Shown piece by piece: positions 46,313-57,310 of a stretch of 64,000 nt of DNA (its first letter is position 1; every line of letters starts with the position of its first letter). The stretch spans positions 24,494,684 through 24,558,683 of the forward strand of contig OW804102.1 in the NCBI GenBank assembly GCA_942159475.1, in the 5' to 3' direction. The DNA is from Sthenelais limicola. Taxonomy: Eukaryota > Annelida > Polychaeta > Phyllodocida > Sigalionidae. The notes beneath the pieces are model-generated. The model was not told the origin of the DNA. It worked only from the letters and a program-made list of their open reading frames with translations, and did no database searches. The position numbers were made by a program, and so were the translations under genes.

Positions 46313-46384
46313 GTACCATACATGAGTGTAGAGGATAGAGGGCCATCAGGTACCAAACATCAAACATTGGGGATCATAGGTCAT

Positions 46385-46615
46385 CCCCTTTCCCTTCTCC
46401 TCCCTCTATTCAATCCTCCCTCTGCCTCTTTCCTCTCCTTTCCTCTCCTCTGTTCTCTGTCGCTCCTGCACCTCCAACCAATCGCACACACTCACTCCCT
46501 TCTCCTCTCTCCCTCCTCTCTTTCCGCGCCTATTCTTCTGTCCTCTCCTGTCTTCCCTCTCTAATGCACCTATTCCTTTCTTAGCTTTTCTTTCCTCCAC
46601 CACCTCCCCACCCTT
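46385..46615 (+). repeat. CT-rich low-complexity tract
   Basis: Mostly ctcctccctc and ttcctctcc words over about 230 bp. Confidence 0.8.
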
Positions 46616-47399
46616 TACCCCCCACTAGCACCAGAACCATTTGTCAACTCCTCCCGGGTCAATATCCTAGCTTTGCTGCCCCCTGTAGGCACATGGTATA
46701 AGCAGTAGTGTGGTAAAATGGCCACTAGGGGGCCAGTTTATGAGGACCGTGATGCAATGGGCGCTTGTCCCTCAATACAGGGCCAGCTGTGGCCACGCCC
46801 CGTCATGACACCCTTACTGATAAATACTTAGCAGCCAGGATACCTAAAACATCTACAATCGACTCTGGGTTTTTTTTAACAAAGCTGCCCTGTCAGTTAA
46901 TCTCGGTCAAAAACTAAGTGTATTTTTACATTTTGTTCCATTTGTCTTCTAAAAGTCATTTGAAGAAAAATCTTGGAGTATTTTGTGCAGTTGTTTTTGC
47001 TACAGTCCTTGATAAAGGTCCATATCTATATTTTGGGAAGCCATTTCCTCCGTTCCTGCTATGGCTTCCCTTATTATTGTTCACTGGGGTCCGTTTTCGC
47101 TTGGCTAATTCTACTTCAAATTCTTGTATTCACATAACAACAGCATGGTATTGATGAAAGAAGTTATACTATTCATAATAATAATTATGTGTAAATTTGG
47201 CAAGATTGTGTTTGTCTTAATAGCTGAAAATATAGCTTTAAATAGTTGTATTCAGGAATTATCTTTACAACATTATATCGCTTTTCTCAGAAGAATGCAA
47301 TATGATTTTTATACACATTACATTCAATTCACATATCTTAAATGTTCTATTCATTATATAAAATATTAATTTTCATTTTTGTTTCATTCAATTTATATT

Positions 47400-47640
47400 T
47401 TAAATGTCCACTTTGTGGTAAAAGTCAACTCTCTGCCTTAGAGAAGTGAATATATTTGGGGAATGGTTGATACTTGGAATTGTTCTCACCGAGTCTATCA
47501 GTGGTACAAAACAACTTGTATGAAACCCGCCTGGCGGCCATGATAGAGTTAATCTGGGGGCAGGAGACGTCCGGTTTGCTTGTAGAGTCAATACGGTGTA
47601 GCGGGCAATATTGGCCCTGGATAATCTTGCTCTCCTCCCC
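47400..47640 (-). other. Candidate exon-like segment, unassigned
   Basis: Two minus-strand frames are open. One begins an internal ATG in good context (atcatggcc) and reads MAARRVSYKLFCTTDRLG to a gtgaga donor at 47482-47487, in a phase that would match exon 1. A cctag acceptor follows a long C-run. No Ig signature is present, so it is not joined to the receptor gene. Confidence 0.2.
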
Positions 47641-47644
47641 TTCT

Positions 47645-47695
47645 CTAGGCAGTGGGGGTGGGGGTGGGGGCAGTGCTAGCTTGGGGGGGGGGGGT
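47645..47695 (+). repeat. G-rich tract
   Basis: gtgggggtgggggtgggggc and a run of ten G; potential G-quadruplex. Confidence 0.7.
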
Positions 47696-47756
47696 GACAT
47701 GCCTGCTTGGTTTATCATGATTCTTATACACTCTCTCAATTCCTCTGTCTGACTTT

Positions 47757-48345
47757 CTGTTTCTCAGACTTCCCTCCCTCTCCCTCTCCCTCTTCCTCTC
47801 TCGTACTCATCTCTTTTCCTCTCTCTTCCTCGCTCCTGTCCCTTCCTTTCGCCTCTCTTTTTCGCTCTCACTCCCTCTCTCCGCCCTCTCGTTCCCTCCC
47901 TGCCTCATCCCTCTCTCTGCCTCTCTTTTTCTATCCTCTCGTATCCAACCCTATCCTCTCTCTATCACTCTCCCTCTCCCACTTGTCTTGTCTCTCTCTC
48001 TGTCAACTGCCCCTCAATATGACTCTCCTTTGTCTCCCTCAACCTCTACCTGTCTTCGTGACTCCCTCTTTCTCTTCCTCTCTCTTTTAAACTCTCGCTC
48101 TTCCGCTGCCACTCCCTCTCTCTGTCTCTCTTTCCTTCTCTCTATCCCCCCCCCCCCACTCTATTTCTCTCCTTTTCTCTCACTGCACTCTCACTGGGAC
48201 TCTCACTGGGACTCTCTTCTCCCTCTCTCTTCTCCCTCTCTCTTCTCCCTCTCTCTTCTCCCTCTCTCTTCTCCCTCTCTCTTCTCCCTCCCACTCTCTC
48301 CCGCCCGCTCTCGCTCTTCCCCTCTCTCTCTGCATCTCCCATGCT
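47757..48345 (+). repeat. 590-bp CT-rich tract with a tandem 13-15-bp core
   Basis: ctccctctcc-type sequence throughout. From about 48208 to 48290 it becomes an exact tandem repeat of ctcttctccctct. The ORFs crossing it are low-complexity. Confidence 0.9.
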
Positions 48346-48445
48346 CTAGGCTGTAGTATACGGAGAGGGGCTGGGGTCGATTGAGCGCTAGCTTGGAGAC
48401 ATGGATGACTCCTGGTAGTCTTCATTCTAAACGCTCTCTCTTATA

Positions 48446-48560
48446 CTTAAGGCCCTAGTCCACTAAACCGCTTGTCGTGCGATTTTGCACTGCAGAGGAC
48501 CCTTTTCACTAACTTCTGTGAGAATCGCATGAGAATCGGCTTAGTGGACAAGGGCCTTTA
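48446..48560. mobile_element. Fam-B foldback MITE, copy 4
   Basis: Starts aaggccctagtccactaaac and ends cggcttagtggacaagggcc; inner arms cgtgcgattttgcactgcag and tgagaatcgcatgag. Confidence 0.88.
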
Positions 48561-48654
48561 CTCTTTCTGTTCCCCTACATCTCTCCATGTGTATTTTCCC
48601 CGCGTCCCCTTCCCTCCCTATCTCTTTCAAATGTTTCATACTTCAGCTAGGTTC

Positions 48655-48785
48655 CATGAGGAAAAGTTGATGTATTTAAAAGAAGCTTTTCCGTTATGTT
48701 AAACTGTATTTTTCTACTGCATTACTGTCTAAATTTCAAATCATTTGAGAGGATTGGTAAAAACGTGCACATTTGCTCTTGCACA
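48655..48785 (+). mobile_element. Fam-A MITE fragment
   Basis: Right-half words tccgttatgttaaactgtat and catttgagaggattggtaaa; the terminal inverted repeat is decayed. Confidence 0.5.
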
Positions 48786-49227
48786 TGACGGAAGACAACA
48801 TGCAGATTGGTCACAGCAAGCTAAATAAAGGGGAACAGCAAATTCAATGTTCTTGATTTTACAGAAATAAGTAATCGTCTAGATAAGTAGTGTGCATGTG
48901 AGGAAGGGAAAACTAATCGTTAGGTCAATGTTAGAGGCCAATAATGATCCAATTCAATTCAAGAACTCAATAGCAATACCACGACCCTTAACCATCCTCT
49001 TCAAACATCAAACATTTCAGTTTTCCAGGGTCATGGGCTTCTCCCTCTAACTGGAAGGCTAGATGAACATATGGATGTGGGGACAAATTGTGCAGAGAAG
49101 GAAAAGGAGGATGCTTGAGACTAGCAGCATGTCTCTAGTTGTTGGGCAGTTGTGTTAGAACCAATACAGAGGTAGAGAGGATGTGAATTTAATATCAAAT
49201 GATTTCTTTAAACTAGTCCTCTCAGTC

Positions 49228-49445
49228 ACTCTACCTTAGTCTTTCTCCCCCCACTATTCTCTCATACTCTACCCATCTCCTCTTTCTTTCTCTTTCTTCC
49301 ACTCTCACTCCCTGTCACTTTCTCCCTCCACCCCATTTCTCCGTCCCCTCTAATATATCCCTCTTTCCCTCTCCGCCTCCTCTCTCCCTCACTCACCCTC
49401 TCTCACCCTCTCTTTCTATTTGTACTTCTCTCACACTATTTTCTC
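49228..49445 (+). repeat. CT-rich low-complexity tract
   Basis: About 215 bp of tctccctc and ctttctttctc words. Confidence 0.75.
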
Positions 49446-49689
49446 CAGTTCCGTGGACTAAAGTGTGTAGGATATAGAGTAGTCTATTGATAAGGTAGGA
49501 TAAGTCGAATTTTCGAAGAAGAACTTAGCAATGCTCAATTATAAATAATCTTAGAGAATTAAAAAGATAATATATTTTACGAAGTCAATCAAGCATGGCA
49601 TTTCTTTTATGAAATATTTTGAACATGCTAATATTTTAATCGGTATATTACTTTGTGTTACAATGTATTTTGTCCAAAATAGTTTTTAA

Positions 49690-49905
49690 TTAGCAGCTAT
49701 AGACATTTAGTAAATTCTGCTAGATTAGGCTGCAATTTGGCTAATACTAGGTCAATGCGCGTATATTCGGCATTGCATTGATTTAAGCAATCTGTTTGGT
49801 TAGGTTGAACTGTAATTTTAACTTTATTTTCGTCTGAAATTTGGGTTATTTGAGAGGATTGGTGAAGATGAATTGTACATTTTCTGACGATCTCACCCAT
49901 ATAGA
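49690..49905 (+). mobile_element. Fam-A MITE, left end missing
   Basis: Begins at agcagctatagacatttagt and continues intact to cattttctgacgatctcacc. Confidence 0.82.
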
Positions 49906-49997
49906 ATTACTCCTGGACCCAGCATCCCATAGTTCTGGGAGAAGTTGAATCGTCACATAGACGCCTGCCTAATACAGGTCTCTGTTATTCTCTGGAG

Positions 49998-50068
49998 CTG
50001 GAGGAGGAGGAGGAGAAGGAGGAGGAGGAGGAGGAGGAGAAGGAGGAGGAGGAGGAGAGGAGAAAAAT
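49998..50068 (+). repeat. (GGA)n microsatellite
   Basis: ggaggaggaggagaaggagg repeats for about 70 bp. Confidence 0.85.
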
Positions 50069-50257
50069 GCCTTAAGGTTGGGTCAACGAGGGAGAGTTAA
50101 GGCAATAGGCATAAAACGCTTTCATCTCGAATTGTGCACCGTGATTCTGGGCCAGGATGGCTAGCGAGAATAATGGGAAAAGTGTTAGTCAATATTGTGA
50201 GGAGAAGGAGTGGGTGGGAGGGTGGGTAAAGAGCTGTGTAGAGTGTTCTGGAGCATA

Positions 50258-50483
50258 TGGGTGAAGTACCCAGAAAATGTCCAATCGCCTTCACCAATAA
50301 CACAAATTAAATTATGATTCAAAATGCAGTTCAACATAACTAAACATATTGTTTGAATCAATGCATCAGCAAAAACCCTTAGATATAGCTAGTGTTTATA
50401 TTATCATGTCAAGCTTAGTTTAAATGAATTCAGAATTCACTACATGTGTTATCTGCTGATTGTACAATGTCTAACCAACTGCC

Positions 50484-50486
<3 letters not shown>
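50258..50486 (-). mobile_element. Fam-A MITE, reverse copy
   Basis: Starts gggtgaagtacccagaaaat, passes ttcaacataactaaacatat, and ends ctgctgattgtacaatgtct. It abuts a (TA)n tract. Confidence 0.7.

Positions 50487-50529
<43 letters not shown>
50485..50529. repeat. (TA)n microsatellite, about 22 units
   Basis: An uninterrupted run of TA at the very end of a Fam-A copy. Confidence 0.95.
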
Positions 50530-50532
<3 letters not shown>

Positions 50533-50696
50533 GAGATTTGTGCAGTATATCTATAAAACCTATATCAATAAAGAAAAATGTAACCAGAAAAATATGGGAC
50601 AAGGATCTGGCGAAATTGAGTTTCAGTGCACAGAGTACGATTGGTTCTATTTGAGACTAGTTTGGGCTATAATTGCCCGCTAAAATCAGGCATTAT

Positions 50697-50830
50697 ATTA
50701 TTATTATAATACTTTTATTGCGAATCAATATCATTTCAGTTACGAAAAATATAAGAATAGGTTGCAGCCCTCTGCTCACTTGCAAGTTTTCCTGACTGAC
50801 CTTTCAACAACAAAACTCCTTTTATTAAAT
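50697..50830 (-). mobile_element. Possible retroposon 3' end
   Basis: Minus strand shows gcaataaaagtattat followed by aataataatataa; the layout is the same as at 3.9 and 43.4 kb. Confidence 0.35.
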
Positions 50831-51054
50831 CATTACATCAGTAAGACTCTTATTGCCTAACAAATTCTTTCTTAGTTTAACAATATAATCAATACACTGC
50901 TTGCACAGTAATAGTGGTCTTGCGTAAAGTGAATATTAGATTTGTGGTTCGTGAACTTTGTTATAATGCTTTATGGTATGAGTGACAATAGAGCCGATTA
51001 TAAAGCCAATTATGAAGCTACAGAGCCCTGGGAGAACTATAAGTGTCATTATAC

Positions 51055-51705
51055 GGGTCAGATTTTCGCAAAATCTACAAATGTGATGTGTTTCAGGAAA
51101 ATGAGTCATAAGTCGCAAAAAATAGATTCTGAGATACCATTATATTTGAACAGATGAGAACAAGCCGATTCTAATGATAACAAACAGTCTAATAATCTTA
51201 TGAGTATTTCTAGATTTTAAGTTATATTTTCGCTTTTGAGAAAAAAAAGTTTCCGATATTTCTTGGGGTCAATAAACAGTAAAGTAACTAAATATAGTCC
51301 ACATGAGGACCTTTAGAACTAAAGGATCTATTGTATAGATCGTCCTGAAATTTGATACACCGATTGATATAAGTCTAAGTGATGAACTGCCCAAAAATCA
51401 GAACATTCCAAGAAGTGATCTTGTAAAAAAAAAACTTTGAAAAATATCCATTTTGCGACTTATGACTCATTTTCCTGAAACACATCACAAATGGCCGCTG
51501 TACACATTTAGTAAATTCTGCTAAATTAGGTGGCAATTTGGTCAATGCTAGGTAAATTCGAGTATATTAGGCATTGCATTGGTTCTACCAACCTGTTTGG
51601 TTAGATTAAACTGTATTTTGAACTTTATTTTCGTCTAAAATTTGGGTTATTTGAAAAGATTGGTGAAGATGAATTGTACATTTTCTGAAAATCTGACCCA
51701 TATGT
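51055..51705 (+). mobile_element. Fam-A MITE split by a Fam-F insertion
   Basis: The left part is only tatacgggtcagattttcgc plus about 12 bases. The right part resumes at 51490 with atggccgctgtacacattta and runs intact to ttctgaaaatctgaccca. Confidence 0.88.
51080..51489 (+). mobile_element. Fam-F MITE nested in Fam-A, full copy
   Basis: tgtgatgtgtttcaggaaaa at left and ttttcctgaaacacatcaca at right are exact mirrors, followed inward by tgagtcataagtcgcaaaa and its mirror. About 410 bp. This copy defines the full TIR of the family. Confidence 0.92.
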
Positions 51706-52579
51706 TCCTTACTGGTTAGAGAAGTTTGAAATCTTCCAGCAATAGACTCAACAGGGTAATAACCTTGAATCAATGGCAGTCATTATTCCTATGATATACG
51801 TACTGTCCAGCATATTGATCATCTCGTAGCTACGTTTGACTCAGTCCCAATAAGGAGATAAGATAAACCAAGTGAAGCCATTATCTGCTATGCAGCGAAA
51901 AAATAGCTCAGTCCCAAAGGTTTTGCCTTGGGATTATACACCATCGGTGCCCCAGGAGGCTACAAATCCTTTTAGTTTCAACCTCATATGGGTATAGCCT
52001 CCTGAACCCTTCAAGACTACGCCCATTATATGCATTGAAAAACTTTGAGATAAAGAATTAGGGGAGAAAAAACGAACATTAAGATAAAAAAAACCCAAGG
52101 AAATGGTGCATAATAATGAGTTAGTTGAAACGAGTTCTAAGGAGCAGCTCTCATTGTGATCACCACCTTTCCACTGAAGCATTGGAGTGGAAGGAGAGAG
52201 TGAGCACCCTCCCAGGCCCCATTATACCCTTACCAATGAGAGACAGGGGACAGATAGAGGGACAGGGGTAGTTACACCCCTGGTGCTTACAATGATGAGC
52301 CAAGGATCCCTACATTTACCCCCGCCCCTCCCTTTCTGGTCATCAAGTCATTTACTCCTCTTCTACTTCACCCGCTAATCCTCGGTTACAGTCGGTCAGG
52401 GCATAGGGCCCAATGCCCTGGGCGGATAGGGCGATGGGCGCAAATGTGCTATAACCCATTTGATGCTGTTTAAAGTGGGGTTGTGAATGAAATAAAGGTC
52501 TATAATTTGAGATTGAATTTTGGTGTTGAATGCAAAGCAGGTTTACTTTGGCACACAAGGTGTCGGGGGATTATTATGT

Positions 52580-52795
52580 CGGTCCAGGCCCAAACCCTCA
52601 GATCAGATAAGAATGGAATGTCAGTGATTTGACGCCTACTTCGCTAATCAGTTTACTGATCTAGGACTAGGCGTTCTAATGGGATCATAATGACATTTTG
52701 TGGTCTTAATGGAGTTATAATGGCACTTTGCGGTTCGGGGCGAGAGGCTTTCCCTCTGTTTGAAGGGGACTCACCCATCTTTGGGCCTGGACTGA
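52580..52795 (+). mobile_element. Fam-H MITE, full copy
   Basis: Ends tccaggcccaaaccctcag and catctttgggcctggact; interior aatggcattttg-type words repeated in tandem (tcataatgacattttgtggt and ttataatggcactttgcggt). Confidence 0.85.
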
Positions 52796-53159
52796 AGTGC
52801 TGGCTGCCCTCTCAGCCCTGTTGCAAAAACAGTCAGGTGGACAAGATTTGACCAAAATTACGTTTAGACGGGTAACCATGAAGTAGCCAACATTATCAAA
52901 CATTATGTAACCAATAACCAATTGATGTTTCTTCAAAGGAATGAAAATAGTATAAATTAAGTCTATACCATTAGTGACTTATTATAATATCACATTTATT
53001 GTGTCTGTATTTCTAAAGAAGTATGTAATCACCATGGTAAATTACTTTTCTACGTACTACGACCCTTACCATACCCACAACATGTTTTGCACCTGATATT
53101 GTTAATTATTACTCAACCTTATTATGCACTTTGTATTAGTTTAGCCCATAAATGTCAAG

Positions 53160-53302
53160 GGAACGGCCGGAAGATCTGAGTATAAATCCTTAATGGTACC
53201 CAGAGGCCTGTCGACCTATTCGTCACAATAACTGTAAACACTTGATGAATAACAGATTGTTCTATTCTATTCTATTCTATTCTATTCTATTCTATTCTAT
53301 AG
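53160..53302 (+). mobile_element. Retroposon 3' end with (TTCTA)n tail
   Basis: cacttgatgaataacagatt precedes about eight ctattctatt units (53259-53301). The tail type matches 43.08 kb. Confidence 0.5.
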
Positions 53303-54301
53303 CTAGTCACCCATAGTACCATGGCATTCAATGGAAGAGCAGATTATTATCTGAAGTGTATCACCCATTCTGTAACGTGTAGCTTTGGCAAAGTAAAGAA
53401 TTCGTAATTATTATCATGGGTTGATAAAAACATTTAAAAAGTAGAAAATAATATGTAGATGAAGCGTGAGAGACCTAACCAGTACGACCCCTAAACACAT
53501 TCGCATCTACTCTAGGGAGAGAAAGAAGATGTCTTCTCCTCTCTGCCATAGGGAGGAAGAAAAATAAAAAGTATGAAAATACTGAGTGCTTGACCGATGT
53601 TAACTGAGAATGCAGCTTTAATAGTCTCTTCAAAATATGATTCCGAATGAGTTCACTTTAAAAATATTTTTTTCAAATACTGTATATGTAAAAAAAAACG
53701 GTCTTCGTGTGGCAATCCTGGTGCCGAGCAGACAGCAGTGTATCCTAGATACGTATTGTTAAGGTGGACCAGGTCTACACCACTCACTCACTCGCATACT
53801 AAACTATCCTACTGAGATATAATTGGGGATCCAAAGGTTTCCTCCACCTTAACACAGAGGTCACAAACATCCGTTCAACCAAACTGCAGACAAAATAAAG
53901 CTAATAATGACCTTTAGTGGAAAGAGACAACAGCTAGCTTTACTTTAGTTCGCAAACGAGTAGAATGTGTAATATCTCAACAATTAAAATCAGAATATAA
54001 ATGGGGAAAGTTCTAATCATATATTATATCCAAGCATGCTTAATATAAAAACAAATTATCTTTGCCAGATCAGCGTGAATTTTCTTATTATTCATTGTGT
54101 AATCACGTCTTATCACAAGAAGGAAAGTGAATTGGCTGACGAAGTAAATAGAAATTCATCATAATACATGTCATTAAAAGGATATCCATTTGCTTCAGCT
54201 ACATTACTTTCATGCGCTCTATCCCTCATCCACCTCATCCTCCACTCCTCACTCACTGACAGGTTTCACCCCCCACGGATTCACTTCTAGCAACCACCTA
54301 T

Positions 54302-54850
54302 ATATGGGTCAGGGCGTTAGCAAATGTACAATAGGGGATTTGCATAGCCGCCATTTGAATCTCGATTCGCATGGAATTATGGGAATAATGGGTACAATTT
54401 AAGATCTATAGAAACTTGCTATGTTGAGCATGGGATATTTATCAGTGCTCTACGGTCAATATCCATATGTTTCACAAGGTTACATAACAGTCTCCATCTT
54501 TCCCAGCATGCATTTGTTTTTCATAAATCATTTACACATGATATTGCTGAAAACATTCTTGCAATTTTCGATAAAAATAATGCCAAATATTTGTATGTCA
54601 TATTTCAACGGATTCCATCCCAGCATGCTCTGTAATAGACATGCGCAGTGGCACATGCAAAATCCCCAATTCGTCTTTGTCAATCTTCTCAAATGATCCC
54701 ATTTACGACAAAAAGAAGGTTAAAACATGCTTTTCAACATTTATAAGCGAATAGACTATATATTCAGATTCATCTAGTTGTCATCATTTTTCAAAATAAT
54801 TTAGCAGAGCTTAGTAAATTTGTAGCTCTGATGCTCTGACACATATATAT
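54302..54850 (-). mobile_element. Fam-A MITE split by a Fam-D insertion
   Basis: The left part is atatgggtcagggcgttagc then aaatgtacaa. The right part resumes at 54670 with ttcgtctttgtcaatcttct and decays towards gctctgacacata. The insertion point is inside the terminal inverted repeat. Confidence 0.8.
54330..54669 (-). mobile_element. Fam-D MITE nested in Fam-A
   Basis: aataggggatttgcatagcc at left and gcacatgcaaaatcccca at right. Reverse orientation: the catagccgccatttgaatct end corresponds to the aagatggcgg end of other copies. Confidence 0.88.
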
Positions 54851-55483
54851 TATATATATGGCTGAAGGTTCTTAGCCCCTACAGTCCCAGAGTCACTAAA
54901 TCTCCCATCAATCTATAATTGATCTCTCCAGATGCTCGTTGCATTACAAGTCTTTACTTAATATGTTCTTCATTAAGTTCTTCCCTAAGCTACCTTTCCT
55001 TGCCAAGCACCGGGTAAGAAACCCTTAGGAAAGGAATTTGCTATACAGGCAATGATAAATTGTATTCATACAGTAGGAAATTACTACATAAGCATGAGAA
55101 AATAGCTTAGCGAGGAATTAAGCCAGGGTTCATTATACAACAGGCAGCTGTGCCCAGGTCAACCTGGGTCATGACCCCAGCCCTGTCTCTCTCACCCACT
55201 TTGTGACCTTGTTATTACCGCCCCCTCCCTCTAGCACCTCCCCCTTGACCCAATTTGATCTTTTTTACCCCCTGGGTACCTATCTTTGAATAATTCTGAC
55301 CCCTCCCCCCCTCCCCCCGAACCACCCCTACCCCGCACCTCCACCTGGGTTAGCGACCTGAATGAATTGCATTTGCTGGAGAACCTGGAATTAATTATGG
55401 GTGTGGGTAGTGAGGGGGAGACAGTGGGACAGTTGTGTCTGGGAAGGGGAGGGGGAGAGTTGTTCTTTGACTAATAACAAAAG

Positions 55484-55594
55484 GGACTTGTCTATTAAGC
55501 TGATTCGCATGGGATTCTTACAGAATCTAGTGGAAAAGAGTCTTCTGCGGGGCAAAATCGCATGAGAATGGGCTTAGTGGTCTAGGCCCTTAAT
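55484..55594. mobile_element. Fam-B foldback MITE, copy 5
   Basis: tctattaagctgattcgcat and gcaaaatcgcatgagaatgg are its arms; it ends gcttagtggtctaggccctt. Confidence 0.8.
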
Positions 55595-55664
55595 TAAGGT
55601 ACCTAAGGAATATTCGGGAACGCTGAATTAGTTTATAAATAAGGAGACAGAGGACGTTGCATGG

Positions 55665-55815
55665 TTACAACACTGGGCAATGTTGGGCAATGTTGGGCGA
55701 TGTCAGGCAATGTTGGGCAACATCGGGCAATGTTGGGAGATGTCAGGCAATGTTGGGCAACGTTGGGCAATGTTGGGCAATGTAGGATAATGTTCGATAA
55801 CGTTGGGTAACCCTA
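55665..55815 (+). repeat. Decamer minisatellite (TGTTGGGCAA)n
   Basis: About 13-15 units of tgttgggcaa with variants gatgtcaggc, acatcgggca and gataacgttg. Confidence 0.9.
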
Positions 55816-56699
55816 GGCAACAAATGTTGGAGTTCAGGGGGCTTTATACAATAATACCACATGACCAATATGTCACTAACTCGATAATATCTCTCAAATG
55901 AAATTAATTCAAGGAGAATATAGCAACCTATGACTATATATGATTTAATGGAAAACATATAGGATTTCATTATTGGATCTTAAATCTCTAGAAGTCAAAG
56001 TCATTTTCTCATCACGGTCTCCAACTCAATATTCCACACAAAAAAATATTTTTGACATTAATAAATGATGTTCATGAAAGCAAATATGGTTACATAGTGG
56101 CCTTCTTCTACGTGCTTTCTATGAATACAAAAGACAATGTTGCCTAGGAAATATTCCTATTTTCTCATAGGTATCACATTGAACAAAACCATCTTCCCCA
56201 TCAAAGAGGTGCTTGTCAGCCCCACTTGCCCCCCTTTCAGGGCCCTCCATTCAGAGGGCACAGAGAGGCCATAGCATGGAGGGGTGTAGGTGTAAGAGCG
56301 CCAGTGCATGGAGTCTATTTAGCTGGGAAATTGGAGGAAGGCCTGGTGAAAAGAGGCAATGAATGTTAAATGGTGGCCTGAATTGGGTGAATGTGGGCCA
56401 TACAGAATGAGCTGCTCGACACAGCAGCTGAGGTGCTCCTGTACCCAAGGCTTAGGCCTACTGTGAGCAGCATTGAGCGCATTGAAAAGAGTGGAGAGAA
56501 AGAGGGAGAAATGGTGAAGAAGCTTGGAGGAGGGTAGTGAGTATCAGCACAGCTTTTGGGGTGGCCGGTTTTAGGGCATTTACATCAAATTAGTATATGA
56601 CTGAAGGTCCTAAGCCCTACAGTCCCAGAGTCACTAAATCCCCCATCAATCTATAATTGATCTCCCCAGATGCTCGTTGCATTAGTATAGTATTAGTAT

Positions 56700-57310
56700 A
56701 TATGGGTCAGATCGTCAGAAAATGTTCAATCAGCAGCTCTACACATTTAGTAAATTCTGCTAAATAAAGCGGTCTGGCCACTGTTAACAAAAATGGTGTC
56801 GATGCAAAGTCGATGGAAAGACGGTGGAATTGCCGGCGATGCACGTCGATGAGGAGGGTTATCGCTGGTGGCATCATCTTGGAATTGACAAGGAGAAAAA
56901 GCTTGGCAACTATAGAACTAATTTTCATGCTTTTATATGTGGAATCTCATCGACTTCTCATCGCCACTACCGTTACCAATGCAATCTTTACATCACCCAC
57001 TCATCGCCGGTCATCGCTGGCTATTGGAGAAGGCATAGCGATGGCAAGTCGATCCAAAGACGATGCAATAAATTTCACAAAAATCTTATGGACTTATCGC
57101 CAAAGTATTGCCAACGATTTTGTCAACCGCTTAAAGCTGAGAAAATCATTACTTAGCGTATCTAGGTTCATGTGGTATTGCATTAATTCAGAAAATCTGT
57201 TTGGGTATGGTCAACTGTATTGTGACCCTCATTTTCTTCTTGAATTTGGATGATGTGAGAGGATTGGTGAAGGTGAATTGTACATTTCCTGACAATCTGA
57301 CCCATATGTG
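56700..57310 (+). mobile_element. Fam-A MITE split by a CGATG-rich element
   Basis: The left part (56700-56765) runs from atgggtcagatcgtcagaaa to ttctgctaaat. The right part (about 57135-57310) resumes with tgagaaaatcattac and ends ttcctgacaatctgaccca. Confidence 0.8.
56766..57134. mobile_element. CGATG-rich element nested in Fam-A
   Basis: Bounded by short inverted ends aaagcggt and accgctt. The interior repeats cgatg/catcg words many times in both orientations (gtcgatgcaaagtcgatgg; gcgatggcaagtcgatcc). A 146-codon plus-strand ORF (56813-57253) crosses both this element and the flanking Fam-A, so it is not a gene. Confidence 0.6.

Noticed and set aside
47707..48356. Ser/Leu/Pro-rich ORFs of 122-127 codons on the plus strand
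   Set aside because: Translation of CT-rich low-complexity DNA with tandem 13-15-bp units.
52187..52330. Cys-rich minus-strand segment (HHCKHQGCNYPCPSICP) before a gtaagg donor as a missing receptor exon
   Set aside because: No Ig tryptophan or YxC pattern and only weak acceptor evidence; a chance open stretch is more likely.
55330..55474. Plus-strand ORF with SDLNELHLLENLELIMG as a leucine-rich exon
   Set aside because: 62 codons only, no splice sites or neighbouring exons, embedded in C-rich and G-rich sequence.
56813..57253. 146-codon plus-strand ORF as a gene
   Set aside because: It starts inside a nested element and ends inside the right half of the Fam-A MITE, so it spans an insertion junction.
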